Assembly: GCF_047495875.1 (NCBI RefSeq)
Contig: NC_092459.1
Location: 95,281,560 to 95,345,559 of the forward strand
DNA from: Pithys albifrons albifrons
Taxonomy: Eukaryota; Chordata; Aves; Passeriformes; Thamnophilidae
DNA length: 64,000 nt
Reading direction: 5' to 3'
In this document: positions 10,901 through 22,930 of the stretch, piece after piece
Layout: each line of letters opens with the position of its first letter
Numbering within the stretch: position 1 is the stretch's first letter
Notes under the pieces: generated by a model
What the model was told of the DNA's origin: nothing
Databases searched by the model: none
Seen by the model: only the letters and a program-made list of their open reading frames with translations
Translations under genes and position numbers: made by a program

Positions 10901-12060
10901 AAACCCATGAAAATGAACTGCTGTTAGCATTCAAAGGCAGTTAATTGCATGCACAGTTTAATTTTATTCTTTAAAATTAGACTTAAGGTTGAGTCTCTAG
11001 CTAGGCAAAGGAATGGGAAAAAAAAAAAGAAAAAAGATAAAGATGGCACAGACAGTTAAAGAAATACTACTGGCTCCAATGTAAATATGTTTGCAGTTTG
11101 CAAGAGACCTGCCAGTCAAGCAGCTGTGGGAGGTAACAGGGGAGAACGCATGAGAGGAAAAAGTCTTGTGGCAACAGTGGCCAGTTTCATTATGGCCACT
11201 GCCAGACTGTGAAACAACTCTGGGGGCTTGAAATCCTATTGCCTATTAAAACTGGGCATGACAGCTCTTTTTTATGCTTCACCAACCAGAGATGGAACTG
11301 TGTCCTAGGGGAAATAAGGAAAAATATTTATTACAAGTGTTTAACACCTTTTAGTACAAAACAACCCTAATATGCAGCACTCAAGGATAATTCCTGCCAG
11401 CACATGTAAAACCAAGGGAAATTGCTTATCAGCTCAATAATTTGGTCAGAGCTTTTAAAGGAAGAGATGATGCTCCAGTCAAAACCATAAGCCCAGATTT
11501 CTCTGAAGTGGAGGCACTTTAGATTTTATTATTATTATTTTTACAATTTCTCAGTAACCCACACAAGGCTCTGACAATGCACACACCTCAGGGACTGCAT
11601 GGCCTGACTCAGGCTGCAGATTGACTGTTCAGACTGGAGACTTACCTGCCCCTCATGCACAGTAGTAGTGGCGGGCATATTTAAGAAAGTCCCACGGCAG
11701 TTAGGGGTGGATCTTGAACAACCCACGAGGAGGAGGTTTAAGCTGCTTCAAAGACTTATCTGAAAACCGTGCAGCCTGAGCTTACATTGCAAACAGCTTG
11801 AAAGCATAAGGATGCTTTGGTAAAGGGGTGTGTTTCAGACCTTTCCTAATAAAATGTGGGTGTTTAGAAGCACTGAAATATAATAAGAAAGTCACTGCTT
11901 TCTTATATGAACCTATGCATTATGACCTCCCAGCTTTAGGTAAAACCTAGAACTCAGGTGGGGAGCTTTGCCACGCATTGAGTGCTACAGGGAAAAATCT
12001 CAAGCAGTTTTAAAAACTGAGCTCAAAATCTATTCTTGCTGCTGGTTGTGTGTCCCCATT
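7918..12060. other. Intergenic, no gene seen
   Basis: This non-coding DNA lies downstream of PROX1. ORFs at 9034-9396 and 10331-10633 have no family signature. A 40-nt stem-loop lies at 8810-8849 and a short (CAAA)n run at 10866-10882. No transposon was recognised. Confidence 0.7.
8810..8849. repeat. Stem-loop with 14-bp arms
   Basis: GTTAAAGTGGAGCT (8810-8823) is inverted as AGCTTCACTTTAAC (8836-8849), with one mismatch and a 12-nt loop. It may be a remnant of a palindromic DNA transposon or a chance hairpin. It lies about 0.9 kb past the PROX1 poly(A) signal. Confidence 0.6.
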
Positions 12061-12900
12061 TTAATAGTGAACTGGAGACATGGGACAGAGGCAACATCTC
12101 CCCAAGACCCCCCATCTGCCCTCTGCAGAGCCAGGAACAGCACCCGGTCCTCCAGCCCTGCGCGTTACTCATTAACACTTGCGTTACTCGTTAACAGCCC
12201 ACACAAGATGTTCCTGTGCAGCTCTCCCAAAGACCCCGGTTTGTACTGTGCGATCGACACTGCTGCTGTTTCAGTTTTATCTCCTAGCAGAAACCTTGCT
12301 TTCAGGCATCCTTTTGCATCTTTGCGAGTGATCAGAGCCAATATTCTAAAATACTGTTTACCCAGCCATTTGCCTCCACAGAACCTGGGGGGGAAACCGC
12401 AGAGGACTTGGAAAAGAGCATCCGTGGCGAGGATTTCCCCCTACCCATGAGCCAGATCTCTCCCTCCTCAGTGCTGGTGCACACCATCAGGAAGGGCCTG
12501 CTGCTTAAATGGTGTTTCTGCCCTTCCAGAAATTTCCAGAGTATTCAGCAGACCTTTGCTGGGGCCACAGTCGGGGCCGTGGGCTGCAGCACAGGGAGGC
12601 TCTGGGCAGCTGACCCAGTGGCTGACAAGGCAAAGGGTGGGTGAAGGTGTGCTGTGACGGGGCAAGGTGGGAAACCCGAGTGCCAGTGAATGACCCTATG
12701 CAAGAGACTGGTCTGGGTGCTACCTGAGGCCACATAAGCTGATCCTAACTCTGGGTAATGGTACTGGGGTCCAAAACCAATGGGCCAAGAAGGACCCCGG
12801 GGGTGCCAAAGGACAGGAGAGGCAGAAAGGATCTGGAGCCCCCACGACAGGGCAAAGCTGGTGCCCAGCGACAGGCACTCCTACCCTTCATGCAACAAAC
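12061..12900. other. Intergenic block with raised GC, no gene seen
   Basis: This segment is more GC-rich than its surroundings and produces several overlapping ORFs on both strands, the longest at 11968-12450 (160 aa). Their composition is irregular, there is no domain and they overlap in opposite strands, which points to chance. Tandem HNF1-like sites lie at 12164-12195. Confidence 0.55.
12162..12196 (+). promoter_or_regulatory. Tandem pair of HNF1-like sites
   Basis: A 19-bp unit is duplicated head to tail. Each copy contains GTTACTCRTTAAC (12164-12176 and 12183-12195), close to the HNF1 consensus GTTAATNATTAAC. The two copies differ by one base in the shared 16 bp. PROX1 is expressed in hepatocytes, so a liver enhancer element is plausible but not shown. 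Confidence 0.35.
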
Positions 12901-13296
12901 TCCCTGTATTTCCAAATTTCAGTATCATTCTCACATCTCTTTGGAGAGGGGAAGTGGGTGGGGGGTGACTGTAGTTATGACAAAGATGAACATGGTAGCA
13001 AACTCAGCAAATAGCATGTAAATTGTCCTCAGCCAAAGACCTGTATAACTGCCCAGTGATGCTGGATATAGTGTTACATCCCTTGCAAAATTCAGGATTT
13101 GTCCAAAACACGATAGTTTTATTATATAGGTAACATCAGCAATTTATGATAATTGTTATTGTTAATATTAACCTTAAGGAACTTTGTTATTCCCTAAATA
13201 TAAATAAAGTGTAATAATCCTTAATCTGATTTCAAATGACCTGAAAAGGGGATCAAAAAAGTGCAAGACAGCTATACAACAGGGGAGAAAATGGCA

Positions 13297-13317
13297 GGGG
13301 TGGGGGAAGGGAAGGGG
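13297..13317 (+). other. Predicted G-quadruplex motif
   Basis: Four runs of at least three G are separated by loops of one or two bases, which satisfies the canonical G4 pattern with very short loops. A longer G run follows near 13324-13330. Confidence 0.6.
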
Positions 13318-14159
13318 TGGCTGAGGGGGGGCAGTGAGGGTGTTGACTGCAAAAGAAAGAAAATTATCCCGATTCTAGCACTGCTGGAAAAACGTGAAAG
13401 TTATTGCCGCACAAAGAACCTCTTGAACTGCTCTGCCTTCCAAAATTTCTACTGCACTCTCTGCAGTTACTTGTGTATGGCAGAAGCAGCATCTTTGTAT
13501 TATATGAACAGTCTGCTTCATAATCAAATACCATCTGTCGCTACATCTGAACTTGTTTTCAACATCTGTGCGTTCTGGTCTTAACAAAGCTTTAAAAACT
13601 AATTCAAAAACTTTCACAGATCACTGACTAAATATGTACATTTACCATCTTTCATATTGGTTTAAAATATTTCTTCTATAGCTGCATCCCCTTGGCTGGG
13701 AATAGTTAAGATGTATACACTGAGCTGCTTTATTAAGCTTATTTTCTAATGGCCTTGGGTAGCCAAGTGCAAAAGAGGGACACTTGCTCAGGCACCGAGA
13801 GGACCCATCATATTCTTTCTTGGTGCCAATACAGTCCCTTTCTGCCAATGAGAAACCTGAAAGTTGATCAGCTACCATACCCCAATTACTCAAAATGACA
13901 CTACAGATAAAACTGCAACCAAGGGGAGAATCAACTGTATGGCTTATATGCTGCTAAAGTGTGTCTGAACAAATGGTGAAGTAAAATCATGAGAGCCCTC
14001 AGGAGGATAAGTACGTTGTTACTTTGCACATGCTTCAGAAATGTGAAGTACATCTTTACAGAACTTTTGGCCAACCCCCTGGCAGATGTTGACCAGTTTT
14101 GCTTATGTATACATCAGTTGCAGAACACTAAAACAGAGATTGGAAATTTTAATTTAGTC

Positions 14160-14560
14160 AAGGCAGTTGGGCTAAAATGATGGCTTTTGTTGAAACCATT
14201 AAATAGAGCTGCCTAATGAAGTACAGTACAGCACTGGCAAACTGAGCCCTGATGAGATGCAGCAGCTTCCAAACTGCAGCCCTGGAAAAGGGAAGAAGGA
14301 AGCTTGCAAGTCTTTAACTAAAGTGGAATGGCGACAGCCCTTGTAAAGCTGCATTTGATTTTGTGTTTGAGGGCAGATGCACTTGTACATTATCGCCCTG
14401 ACATTTTAACCATTAGTTGGAAATGTGCCGTTGCAGTTCCTGCCATATATTTCTCAATCCTATTTGTTAGAAAGTGAGCTAATAGACAGTGTGATGAAGT
14501 GATCATAAATTCACTTTCAAAGGGCATTTGGGTTCAGAGCCTAAAGATTGAATATGGCAA
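14160..14560. promoter_or_regulatory. Candidate conserved non-coding element
   Basis: This segment is free of repeats and low complexity, with balanced composition and clustered motif-like strings (ATTAAATAG, CTAATGA, ATTATCG). The call rests on sequence texture only; no alignment was possible. Confidence 0.2.
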
Positions 14561-17111
14561 ATTCTTAGGCATGGGGAAGAAGGTGGGGGCCAGGAGGGTC
14601 ATTCTCACTGATGGGTTCAGTGATTGATTCCACTACAGAACTATATTTGCCCTTTACTTGGCTGTTTAACACAGAATGGCTATAATAGGTTCCCAATCCA
14701 TTATTCCTCTTCTTTCTAGGGTCACTATGAAATGAAAGAAAATATAACCTTGGCTGTGATAAAATAAACTTTAACATTATCAGGTGTTTGGAAATTGGAA
14801 GGTGTCTGATTGCTTTATATAGGATACACACAAACACACAAAGGGTTATAATATAATCCTCTGTGCTGCCTCTGACAAATGGTTATTACCATTCAGTATT
14901 GGTTTTTTGTTCATGCAATAATATGGTGTCATGCAAGTCCACAAAGCCTTGAAATTCTTCTTATTATATACAACCTTCCAAAAACCACATGCAGAATGGT
15001 GCTCTTTTAATGATGATTAGCAGCAATTTTTTAAAGATATGTGGCTTAGAACAAAATTTGCTCAGAGAGATAAAAAAAAATATCTGACATGCAAGATGAA
15101 AATGAGTATTTTAGCACAAGGCAGCCCCAAAATATTTTCAGTAATTAGGAGAGACTTATGTTCCATTTCACTGTTTTATGTGTTATATAGTATAGAGCAA
15201 GCGCTACTGTAGTTAAGTGTTTGTCAGCATTTCCCTTGTAAATCCTGGTTTTCCAGAGGGTTGCTATAACTTGCCAATTTCAAATCACACTGGGCTAACA
15301 CTCACTATACACATTGTCAGCCCAGATGCAAATTTCTGTTGTTATTACCAAAAATGAAATCAAGTGAAGCTGCTGGTTTTTAGTTGATGGCAAAAGATGA
15401 TGGTTTGAAAGTGGGGGATGGCAGTGGTGTGTGTGGGTTTTTTTTCCTGTTGCTCCTAGTTGGGATTTTGTTGCTGCAATGGTCTGATTCAAATGGGTTT
15501 GTTTTGAAAGGGATATGAGAGGAAGTTAGTGTTATGGGTATTTTTATACACCCCAAAATATAAGCGACACTTAGAGGGCTCAGGAAGAGGAGGCCAGTTA
15601 TTTGATATGGTACAACTTACTCACAGTCAGGCATTTGGTATCCAGGAGTACACCCTTTGACCTCCATCCCAAGCCTTAGTTGTGCATTGTAAAGGCCTTA
15701 ACATGCTAATAACGGTCCATTCAGACCCTGAACTCTGCAAGAATCAACTCCTGTGAAGCACAGAAGCAAACCCTGATTTCCTCCCAGCCTTTGGGATCAA
15801 CATTTCAGATTTCTGCAGGACATTATAAACACCACTGACTAAACTACGAAAAAGGGGCCAAACTTCCTTCCTCAATATGCCTAAACCCTACACCATCCCA
15901 CAATGGGTACAGGAGAGCACAAGATTTTGGAACTGCCATTCTAAATGTTCTCTGCTTGACAGTGGACCAGAGGGGTGCATCCTCCACTTTCAATTAATTA
16001 ATTTTCAAACTTAAAAAAACAAATTTGAAACATTGCTGACCTCCTGTTGATTGAGTCTTCTACTATTTAACATTCACTTGGTTTTGTTAACTGGAGAAGG
16101 CTGTGCTGAGAAGCTCTTGGCTGCTTTCCTCTGTGAGGCATAGGCATATGAATGCAGACTAAAAGCAGATTTACACCAGTGAAGAAGTATATTGTAAGAG
16201 TAAGTGGAGAAATAGGCCTAGAGTCAAAGGATTGCATCAAGGAGGAGTACACTTCTAGATGTTTACAAACCTAGAGGGTTTTCTGCAAGTAAAGAAATGG
16301 GGACTCCCTGGGTGAACAATTGTTACCAGCTCTAGAGAGACTAAAAGAGGTTGATATCCCACTCCAACTGCCCAGAGAAGGACAAATTAGAGAATATGTT
16401 AATATCACTTAACAGATATCCACAATCTTGTAGAAATTTTAAATCAGACTCAGCTGATGTGACTGGCAGAGCTGTCAGTTTGGGGGGTTTATCTCACTTG
16501 TTGCAGGTGTTGGAGTATGGCTTGTGATATTTTTTATTGCTCTGGACTGACAGACTTAGGTCGGGAAAAGAGACTATGACATTAGTAGTGTTGCTTCAGT
16601 TTATATCAAGTGAGGCTCAGCTTGTGAAGAGTAGCAGCAGGTTAATTTTATAAGCCATTGCTCAGGTACCTGCCTCCAAGATCTGCAGCAATCAGTGCTA
16701 CCCCATACACCACTTTAGCACAGAAAACAAGGTTCATATTAGTCACACACTGTTTTCCCCACCCGGAAAAATACTTAGGTAGATTCCACTTCAAGACAAA
16801 GGGCAATTCCCTGCCTATTCAGTGTTAAGGTAGAATGCCGCTTTTATTCTATATCCAAGACCCAAATGTCTATATATTGATTCATTCCAACACAAAATTC
16901 AAGCTTCAAGATCAGAGGACCCCAGCTAAATGTCAAGATATTTCCACACAAAAAAGAAACTGGACCTTATCTCGTCCTGTAACTTCCTGACTAGGACCAG
17001 CACCATATATATTAAGGTATCAGCTGACTCTTTATAGGATTAAGTAAGGAATAGCTGAAATTAGTCCTTGCTTTTATTTGAGTTTAATTCATTCAGTCAT
17101 AGATCTGTGTG

Positions 17112-17212
17112 GTAATAACTTATAATAAAGTAACAATAGCAATAATAGTAGAGGTTTGCACTTTTACAGCATCTTCCACTGAAAGCTCTCATTGTGCTTC
17201 GTAAACATTACT
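17112..17212 (+). repeat. Ancient amniote SINE/LINE 3'-tail remnant
   Basis: An AATAATAGTAG-like leader is followed by GCACTTTTACAGC and then a degenerate match to the well-known AGATCTCAAAGCGCTTTACAAA tail motif (here GCTCTCATTGTGCTTCGTAAAC). This pattern is typical of very old L3/CR1-type or SINE tails in amniotes. The copy is strongly diverged. Confidence 0.4.
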
Positions 17213-18365
17213 CCTGCATCTGTTCTTTCAGTTCTTCCAGTTTTTCCTCATCTTTATCTGTAGAATATGCAGTAATTTGATATCACAGATAGCCTTACAA
17301 TAAACTAAGACAAGCTGTTATTTCAACAAAATATAGAAAGAGTAAGGTAAAGTTACTTGAAAAATATGAGAGAAATTCAGTAGGCTGGAGATGGTATATG
17401 TTCATTTTGCTAGCATATGATGTGCTCAGTTAAGGATAAAAGAAAATCCATACATTCTGCTAGGTTCACTGATATTCTTGCATTAAAGGAACATAAATCA
17501 ACATGTACCACTCATAATGTCTTGTTTCTGAGACAAAAAATGAAGAAGAAAAATATCAGTGAAGAAATTTTGGAAATTCATGGGTTTAATTTCTTTATTA
17601 CAGGTAATATTTTCTAAAATCTCAGTCTTATGATAACACATTTCACATATTTGTAAGTCACAGCATTGAAAAGTGACAAGACATGTAGGTATGGGCTTGC
17701 AATTTGAGATTCCCTGAAACAGCAGGGTTTTCTTCATCGAGGAGTTATATGGGAACTAGCTCACTAAACACAGTTATGAGGCAAGTAAGAAATACTGACA
17801 TGAGTATTGTATTCAATGTCCTGAACTGACTTCAGATCAAGGAAAGAAGATGCTGTTTGCTTCAGGAAATTCATCCCTGGAAGCTTAGCCTGTCTCCAGT
17901 GAAAAATTCCTAGTGTGAAATTCCCTCTATGTGGACCGCCAGTACAAAGTCCATATACCACTAAGCTTGTGGTAATTACTTCTTCTATTTTAGTACTTTA
18001 ATTTACAGAGAAATGTAAACAAAATTTAAAAGACAAGAACACTTGAGAATGCACAAAATTATGCAAGCAGGCAGACTTGAGAGAAAAGATTTACAGTAAA
18101 GGGGAGTTCTCTAAATGGAAAGTGATTCTAAGCAGGAAAATCCCAATCTTCCATTAGTATCAGAGGCCTTTTTCCTCTTGCTTTGTGTTAGGTTTGAAGA
18201 TTCTCTCCACAAAGAAGCTGTTCCAGGTACAACTAAGTTTCCATTTCCTCTGCTGGGCAGATCCAGCCTTGCATCAAGCACAGTGAAATGCTGGGAGAGT
18301 CATGGATAGCAGAGGGAAACGGGAATGACAGTGAGCTCCAGTAGAGGACATGGACAAATAAGAAC
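17213..18365. other. Intergenic, no gene seen
   Basis: This is AT-rich non-coding DNA. Short ORFs at 17417-17617 and 17498-17737 overlap on opposite strands and show no domain. Confidence 0.65.
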
Positions 18366-18377
18366 CCTGTGGTCCAT

Positions 18378-18450
18378 GCCTCAACTTCTCCACCCATAAA
18401 ATACAAGCAGTAGTATCTTCCTGTGCTAAATGTATTGAGACAGGCTGTCT
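18378..18450 (+). repeat. MIR-like SINE remnant
   Basis: GCCTCAACTTCTCCACCC followed by ATAAAATACAAGCAGTAGTATCTTCCT parallels the MIR core (GCCTCAGTTTCCTCATCTG, then TAAAATGGGGATAATAATAGTACCTACC). The match is diverged but collinear over about 45 nt. Confidence 0.45.
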
Positions 18451-19270
18451 GTGTAAACATGAAGACTACTACCAGTTATTACCCCTTGAGTAATTTTATT
18501 CTGCCCTTCTCATTTTCTCAATACAACAGTGGCTATAGCACTAGCCCAGTAATTGGATATTTTCATGCCTTAAATTCAATGGTATTTAATTTTTATATCA
18601 TTCTCAGAACCTATCACATATTTGTTTTGATTTATTCAATATTGATCCTTTCTCTCACTTTCGAGCAGCTATCACCTTCCTTGTCCGTTCCCAGGGAATC
18701 TGCCAAGCCAGCAGTTTGTGATTTTGTCATAATACATGTGTTTCATTTTCCGAGTAGCTGTCATAAGCTTCTGGGTCTCACAAATGTTACATCCCCTCTT
18801 TTTATTCACACATTCTGTATATTAAATGTTCCCATAGATGGGCTTTTCTTGTGTGCAAAAGCAAGGCTTTTTGTATCAGTTTTCAGGATAAAAATCTAAA
18901 CCTGTTTTAGCAGAGAAAGAGGAGCTTTATTTTTGCTGGATTTGAATAAATGCTCTTATACAGCTTTCTACAATACACTATGCACAGAGAAAAAAGAAAG
19001 CTGACTGAGGCAAAGCTGGGGTAACATTTTCTGAAGTGTCTAGATGACCTGAGCAGGTTTCTCTTTGTTAGCAGTCACTCTCATTTTCCTTGCTCTCAGT
19101 ACACAAGTACATCCCCACTTCAGAAAATAAGTTCAAAATATTCTAAACTGCCTACCCCAAATCTGTTCTTTGTTAGTTCTGTCTCTGACAGCTAGTGTGG
19201 CCATGACAAGATGGCCAAATGTCACCAGTCTAAGCATTGTACTGTTAGAAATTGCCCTCTTCCAAGGAAG
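18451..19270. other. Intergenic, no gene seen
   Basis: An ORF at 18423-18899 (158 aa) is rich in F, I, S and L, as expected from AT-rich pyrimidine sequence, and has no recognisable domain. It is not accepted as a gene. Confidence 0.6.
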
Positions 19271-19277
19271 AATAAAG

Positions 19278-19832
19278 CAAAGCCCATACCATGCTATGTT
19301 AAGAGCACAACCAGCAGATCAAGGAAAGTTTTCATCCCCCTCTATTCAGCTCCACCTGGAATATCACCTCTTGTAATCTTGGAAAGTGGAAAGGTCCCAG
19401 CAGAAGGCTAACAAGATCATTGGGGCTAAAGCACATGAATGCTGAGGAAAGATTGAAGCAACTGGTCTTATTTAAGAAGGGAGGTCTCTAGTCAATATTT
19501 GAATGGTAGTCACAAAGACAGCAGAGCTGGTCTTCTTGGTAGTAACAGACAGTAAAACAAGGAGTAATAACCATGAGCTGTAGCTCAGAAGATTCAGAAC
19601 AGACATCAGGGAAAACTTACTCACTAGAGGAGTAAGTTCCTAGTGCAGGAACAAATTATTCAAAAGCTGGTACCTCTGTCCATGGCCTATATGGATGCTT
19701 TCAAGACTCATTGAGGGGAAAAAAAACCCAGTGCTGAATTATCTGGCCAATTAGTAATAGCTGTACATTGAGCTAGAGGCTGAATAAGACGACCTCCAGG
19801 ACCCCCTTACAATTCATACTTCTATGGTCAAA
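19278..19832 (+). mobile_element. Old, degenerate CR1 LINE 3' fragment
   Basis: The segment is collinear with the CR1 3' end. It has an AAGGCCAA-like start, CCAGCAGATCAAGG, then CCCTCTATTCAGC, CCACCTGGAATA, GAGGAAAGATTGAAGCAACTGG and ATTTAAGAAGGGAGG. It ends in the GACCTCCAGGACCCCCTTAC and TTCTATGG region that matches the CR1 terminus. Many substitutions and indels remove any reading frame. It is much older than the CR1 at 51840. Confidence 0.75.
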
Positions 19833-22499
19833 AAGTGTAACAGAAGTTCAAAGGAGCTTTTCCGAGGAGCCCTATGAGAGCGTACACGTGTACACACTAA
19901 CAGAGGGAGAAATCAAAAAGGGCTTCCAATACAAACAACTTCTCAAGACATTCTGCCATCAAAGTTAACCTTCTGTGATCTCCACAGGCATTTGAGGCAT
20001 GAAGTAGGGTAGTATATAGCAGTCTGAGAAAAAGAGTCCCTGTGTTGTTTACACTCCCACTTTCACTCTTATCTCCCTGTAAAATTTCCACTCAGGAAAA
20101 CCCCAGCTTTCTGCAGAAGTAACTGCCAGTTTCTTCCTAGTTCTCTTTTTATTTCTAAACTGTTTTCCCTTGTTGTGATCTTCTTTCTTTCTAATTCCAT
20201 ATGCTGACATTATTTAGGTTTTGCCTCTATTCTCTCAGGAACATGCCATCTTGTGTAAACCTGATACCTTGCTACTTATCTCCAGTAACTTCCACTTGCA
20301 GCAGCCTCAGAAATAACTGGTTAATTAGAGGTATATGCTGGGGAGCCGAGTTCATTTTGGCAGTTTATGCTGTAGCACTCAGGGGAAGCAATGGTGGAAG
20401 AATTTATCCTTTTCTATGCTGAAACATCTCTTGCTTGTTGTACAACCCCAGGCAGCTTACAAAGTGAAAAATGGTTTTGCACAGGGAAATTCAGAGATGG
20501 GGCAGACTTTTGCATGGATTCTTTTCAATAAACGTTTTGCTGCATTACCATTTCTGCTATTGCGTCCAGTGTCACCAGGGAATGGTTCAGCATAAACACC
20601 TCCTGAGGAACTGTTCCAGAGCCTAATGCCAACCTGAGACAGCTGCTGATGCTGAACAACATCATCAAGGGCCCACTGTCCCTTCCTGCCACTCCTCCTC
20701 CTTCACTACCAGTGAAAGAACTATGAAAAGACCAAGAGCTGGTGTACAGCCAACAAGAACTAAAGATCTTGCAGCTGGTTGTACCACCTGTGCCTTGTGA
20801 AATTCCAGCCAAAACAACGTCCCCTCCCTTCCCTCAGATAACCCCTTTATTAAAGAGAGGGGCATCACATTTGATAACTTTATAAGCAGGAGTGACACAT
20901 GCACAGCAGCAGATATGGAAGGCAATTGCTCCTGCTGTCGCTAGTGCCTGTGGACGACTGACCGTCTTTTGTGGGTGTGCTGGGCCACTCTGGGTGAGCT
21001 GTCTAGTATGTTCAAATCCACACGCAGTGTGTAAGCCACATTGTGCCAGATATATGTAGCTGTTCAATGCCACCCTGCTGAGCCAGTGCCAGGACAGATC
21101 ACATGGTGCTTGCTTTATATGGGCTGGTTTGAGGGAGATGTACAGAATCCATGAGTGAAAGCGCTGATACATGCTACTGTGACACAAAAGGAAGAATCCT
21201 TCACTTAGGGACATAGAGCAAATCCAGTGTTCTAGATCCCCCTAATAGGAAAGGGTATTATACATATGTGGTCAGAGCACATTGTCTCAGGCCATGTTCC
21301 ATCACACAGCTCTGAGGGGGGAATTTTTCTTGAAGCATGCTAGAAATGGGCCTCTAGGCATTAACTAGTAACATTCTTCAAGTGGCAAAATATTAGGCCT
21401 ATTTGTTTTTATCTTTTGCTAGTAATTAATGTTTTGATTAATAATTTTTATTTTAACTGAACTAAAAATGGGAAAGAAATGGTTAAGATGGAAATTATGC
21501 ATCTTCACTCCATCTCATTCATATAACTGCTTCAATTTTTGTGTTTCACGTGTAGCATGACCTTACACTTTCACCCTGCTTGTGTCCATGTCCTTATTTA
21601 GATTCAATATTGGTGCATGCCAGAGAGAAAAAGACCTTAAATAAATATGTCTGGCTACAACCAGGGGATTTAGCTGTTGCAATTACAGTGCACACCCTGG
21701 TGACACTAACCAGAGAGGCGAGACCTTAGTTTTCATGAGTCCTTGGTCTAAAAGGGGGCTCCTGATGTCAGCATCAGCCCTGCCTTCAAACACATAATTG
21801 ACCAGCTTTGACTCTGTTCAGTGAAGGGCAACAGCATTCGTATATACTGGCTTATTAGAAAATATCAGCATTGTAGCTTTTTTATCCAATTAAAAACATC
21901 TGGTACTAGGGTGATCCAGCTGGCAGCCCATGGATCCGTACCTAAGTTGTGGAATGGCTGATCCCATCCCACCATGGTTGCCTCAGCAGACACCAAGAGC
22001 AGCTGTTAGAGTCAGGCCGAAAGCTGAGCACCTCTGCTGCATCTCTGCTCACTTGAGAGTTTCTAGACATCAGCTAGAGGCAGGACTGCTGCCCAGGACA
22101 CAGCTGGAGCCTAGGAGGGTGAACATCTCCTCTGCCTGACCCACAGCAGGGAAAGGTGGACTAGAGGTAGGAGCACCAGTTCCTCTACCCAGAAGTTTGG
22201 TTTTCCCCTGTATGGAGTAGCTGGAAATCTGTTGTCTGATAGAACCTGGTCTCCTCTTGAGGGACACCCAACATTATACTGAGAGCACTGGGAATGCTTT
22301 TTAATTATCTTTCAAGACAGAAACTGCCTGGCAGGAGGATTTAATTTTGCACACTTACTTTTCTCTAGCAATTTCTGCCACAGAATTTGCACTCTTCCTT
22401 ATTGACTCCACAGGGTGGTACTGAGAGGAAATACACTATGACCTTCATCAAAATAAGAAGTACCATTAACACAAGTCCCATTCTTTCTCTGCTTTCCTC

Positions 22500-22930
22500 A
22501 CAGAGTTAAGCGAGACACAGGAATCATCAAATTAAACGGCTGGGTCAGCTTAATGTAATAAATCTATTAGTTCATATCATCATATATTTGATTTATACTA
22601 CCCTAGACAATTACTAGCATGTCATTTCTTTGTTTAGGGATTTTTAATTTGAAAGTGTTCTAATCCTTAGTGTCAGCTGTTCCTGGTGGGTGATGACATA
22701 TCTACTGTGAGCGAAACATTCTGATGACATATAGAGTGTAGGAATCAAATGTCATAAGCATAAATATTTAAGCAATAAGACATGACAGGTAGAGCATTTC
22801 TTGGCGATTATCACACACCTCGGGTGGTGTTATGATGAGGCATTTGTCCAAAGGCCAACTGACTTTAACACACTTAAAGTAGCACAATTGCCTGGAAATG
22901 TGCTGCTTGAAGTGTCTTATTGACATTTTT
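22500..22930. promoter_or_regulatory. Candidate conserved non-coding element
   Basis: This is a repeat-free segment. An 11-bp motif TGATGACATAT occurs twice, at 22691-22701 and 22722-22732, 31 bp apart (about three helical turns). ATTA-type homeodomain strings and a TTTGTCCAAAGG string lie nearby. The call is pattern-based only. Confidence 0.25.

Larger units (their letters stand above)
12901..17110. other. Intergenic, no gene seen
   Basis: This is unique-looking non-coding DNA. It contains a four-run G tract at 13297-13317 and a candidate conserved element at about 14160-14560. ORFs here are under 110 aa and unsupported. Confidence 0.65.

Noticed and set aside
11968..12450. 160-aa ORF on the + strand
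   Set aside because: No domain, irregular composition, no splice or promoter support; sits in a GC-raised block that also yields ORFs on the opposite strand.
18423..18899. 158-aa ORF on the + strand
   Set aside because: Composition (F, I, L, S rich) is explained by pyrimidine-rich DNA, and its start overlaps a SINE remnant.
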